From an uncultured Bacilli bacterium (GTDB taxonomy: Bacteria; Bacillota_I; Bacilli_A; RF39; UBA660), in the NCBI GenBank assembly GCA_944331725.1, contig CALVJE010000015.1, forward strand, positions 1 through 15,169: a stretch of DNA of 15,169 bases, in the 5' to 3' direction. A program made the translations under genes and the position numbers. This document shows positions 13,321 through 15,169 of this stretch, piece by piece. Each line of letters opens with the position of its first letter. The first letter of the stretch is position 1. Under the pieces are notes generated by a model. The model saw only the letters and a list, made by a program, of their open reading frames with translations, had not been told where the DNA came from and did no database searches.

Positions 13321-15169
13321 TTAACAAACTAAGACTAACTTTTTTCTTATCTAAATCTATAGAATCCACATAACAATCAACTATATCACCAACACTAAAT
13401 AAATCACTAGGATTTTTAATATACTCATTAGTTAATTTTGAAATATGAGCAAGTCCATCATTCTTTAGACCTATATCAATAAATAGACCAAAATCGACTA
13501 CATTACGTACTGTTCCTTGTAGTTTATCCCCTATTTTTAAATCTTCTATATGTAAGATATCACTTCTTAAAATAGGTTGTGGATAATCATCACGCAAATC
13601 TCTCATAGGTTTTTCTAAAGACTCTATAATATCAGTTAAAGTATATTTATCAATACCAATATCTTTACTAAGACTATCTACATCTAAACTATTAAGTTTA
13701 TCACTAAGTTCTCTACTACCTAAATCTTTTTCACTAAATCCTAAATAATCTAAAAGTTCTCTAGTTTTATCATAACTCTCAGGATGAATAGAAGTCTTAT
13801 CTAAAGGATTATCTCCATCAAGTATTCTAAGAAAACCAACTGATTGTTCATAAACTTTATCTGATATTCCTGATATTTTATGAAGTTCTTCTCTATTATT
13901 AAACTTACCATATTTATCTCTAAAAGCAATGATATTATCTATTACTTTTTTATTAAGTCCTGATACGTATTTTAGGATTGAAGAACTTGCTGTATTAATA
14001 TTAACACCAACACCATTAACCGCTTTACTAACAACAAAGTTTAATGATTCATCTAGTTTTTTAACAGGTACATCGTGTTGATAAAGACCAACTCCTATAC
14101 TTTTAGGATCTATTTTAACAAGTTCAGATAATGCATCTTGAACACGTCTACCAATACTAACAGCACTTCTTTTCTCAACAGTTAATGAAGGAAACTCATC
14201 AATTGCAAGTTTACTAGCAGAATAAACTGATGCCCCTGCTTCACTTACTATTATGTATGAAACATCTCTTTTACAAGATTTAATAGCATCAGCGACAAAA
14301 GCTTCGCTTTCACGAGATGCTGTACCATTACCAATTGCAATTACATCGATGTTGTATTTATCTATTAGTTCAAGTAATTTTTTACGAGATCCTTCTATAT
14401 CATTATGAGGCTCAGTAGGATAAATAACATCAATATCTAATACTTTACCAGTCTTATCTAAAACAGCAAGTTTACACCCAGTTCTAAAAGCAGGATCATA
14501 ACCTAACACAGTTTTATCTTTTAAAGGAGGAGTAAGTAAAAGTTTCTCTACATTAGTAGAAAAATTATCAATAGCACGTACCTCACCTTTTTCTTTTAAC
14601 TCACTACGTACTTCTCTATCTACACTAGGAAGTATTAAACGTTTAAGACTATCATTAATTGCCTCAAGTATTATCTGATAACAAAATGACTCTTTATTCT
14701 TAATTACTTTAGTCTCTAAGTATTTAGTAATCTTTTCTACATCATAATCTAATTTAACGGACAAGACCCCTTCTTTCTCACCTCTATTAATCGCTAATAT
14801 TCGATGAGGTTTAATATATTTAACCTGCTCTGTAAAGTCATAATAGTTACTATAAGTCTTATCTTCATCCTCTGCATTCCTCTTTAATTTACTAACAATT
14901 ACCCCTTCTTTAAAGATATAACTCCTAATCCATTTACGGTAATATGCATTGTCACTTATCCATTCAGCGATAATATATTTAGCCCCAGTTATAGCATCTT
15001 CTACAGTCTTAACTTTATCGCTAAGGTATTTTGATGAAATAGTATTAATATCTCCCTTAACAGGACAAGACATAATAATTTTAGCAAGAGGCTCTAATCC
15101 ATTATTAATAGCATCAGTTGCCTTAGTCTTTTTCTTCTCTTTATAAGGACGATATAAATCATCTACTTC
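13307..15169 (-). CDS. tex: Tex-family S1 RNA-binding transcription accessory protein, 5' end missing
   Basis: The open frame runs to the window edge without a stop. The 32 codons before ATG 15073 (beginning EVDDLYRPYKEKKKT) match the conserved Tex N-domain, so 15073 is not the start. About 620 residues are visible; Tex is usually a little over 700, so roughly 100 are off the window. Visible domains: HtH-like N-part, YqgF/RNase-H-like domain beginning at TVLGYDPAFRTGCK (about 220-233), the signature GRRVQDALSELVKIDP and GVGLYQHDV (about 340-368), helix-hairpin-helix with VGVNINTAS (about 387-395) and GKFNNREEL (about 421-429), and a C-terminal S1 domain (about 545-615) with GTVRNVVDFGLFIDIG. 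Family knowledge: Tex binds nucleic acid and RNA polymerase and affects transcription and RNA decay. A housekeeping gene. Confidence 0.96.
   Translation of the reverse strand, partial: EVDDLYRPYKEKKKTKATDAINNGLEPLAKIIMSCPVKGDINTISSKYLSDKVKTVEDAITGAKYIIAEWISDNAYYRKWIRSYIFKEGVIVSKLKRNAEDEDKTYSNYYDFTEQVKYIKPHRILAINRGEKEGVLSVKLDYDVEKITKYLETKVIKNKESFCYQIILEAINDSLKRLILPSVDREVRSELKEKGEVRAIDNFSTNVEKLLLTPPLKDKTVLGYDPAFRTGCKLAVLDKTGKVLDIDVIYPTEPHNDIEGSRKKLLELIDKYNIDVIAIGNGTASRESEAFVADAIKSCKRDVSYIIVSEAGASVYSASKLAIDEFPSLTVEKRSAVSIGRRVQDALSELVKIDPKSIGVGLYQHDVPVKKLDESLNFVVSKAVNGVGVNINTASSSILKYVSGLNKKVIDNIIAFRDKYGKFNNREELHKISGISDKVYEQSVGFLRILDGDNPLDKTSIHPESYDKTRELLDYLGFSEKDLGSRELSDKLNSLDVDSLSKDIGIDKYTLTDIIESLEKPMRDLRDDYPQPILRSDILHIEDLKIGDKLQGTVRNVVDFGLFIDIGLKNDGLAHISKLTNEYIKNPSDLFSVGDIVDCYVDSIDLDKKKVSLSLLKNSI

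Noticed and set aside
15071..15073. ATG 15073 as the start of tex
   Set aside because: Conserved Tex sequence (DDLYRPYK, GLEPLAKII) lies in frame upstream and the frame is open to the window edge.
14949..15146. Plus-strand reading frame of 65 codons
   Set aside because: Antisense to tex, whose conserved sequence continues across it to the window edge.

Overview
The window is a strongly AT-rich stretch in which every credible gene lies on the minus strand; read in the direction of transcription, the order runs from high to low coordinates. Low-GC codon use, SD sequences of the GGAGG/AGGTGAT type, a YbiT-type ABC-F protein, Tex, a thioester/SpaA-repeat wall protein with a sortase-like tail and a secreted-type glucosaminidase point to a walled low-GC Gram-positive. 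An uncultured gut member of the Bacilli (RF39- or Erysipelotrichia-like) is my best guess, but this is inference. Tryptophan is encoded by TGG where I checked, and TAA/TGA act as stops.

Layout from the right edge: (1) the 3' part of tex (15169 to 13307, 5' end off the window), closed by an AT-only terminator. (2) A 1174-residue surface adhesin (13260 to 9736) with a signal peptide, a thioester domain, nine SpaA/Cna_B-like repeats and a VPNTS-type sorting tail. (3) A membrane-anchored glucosaminidase-like wall hydrolase (9643 to 8906) with a near-consensus promoter, a 14-bp palindrome over its -35 box, and a UUCG-loop terminator. (4) A two-gene operon of a UGM/PPOX-like flavoprotein (8838 to 7291) and an overlapping GT-C-like membrane protein (7304 to 5799), probably for a surface glycan. 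(5) A P2B (PMCA-like) Ca2+ ATPase (5708 to 3096). (6) A tight trio: an exonuclease/endonuclease/phosphatase-fold protein that has lost most catalytic residues (3053 to 2382), a small kinase-like gene cut by one in-frame TAA (2380 to 1697), and a YbiT-like ABC-F ATPase (1675 to 86), ending in a GNRA-loop terminator. A promoter-like element at 22 to 51 probably serves the next gene outside the window.

Transcription units are very compact. Terminators overlap stop codons, and the next promoter often starts in or directly after the terminator T-run. Genes 2 to 4 form a cell-surface block: adhesin, wall remodelling and glycan. The least explained part is the EEP-like/kinase-like/ABC-F trio, the best candidate for something undescribed, although the kinase-like member is broken in this assembly. 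I see no tRNA, rRNA, insertion sequence, phage gene or CRISPR array, and no intergenic stretch longer than about 100 bases.
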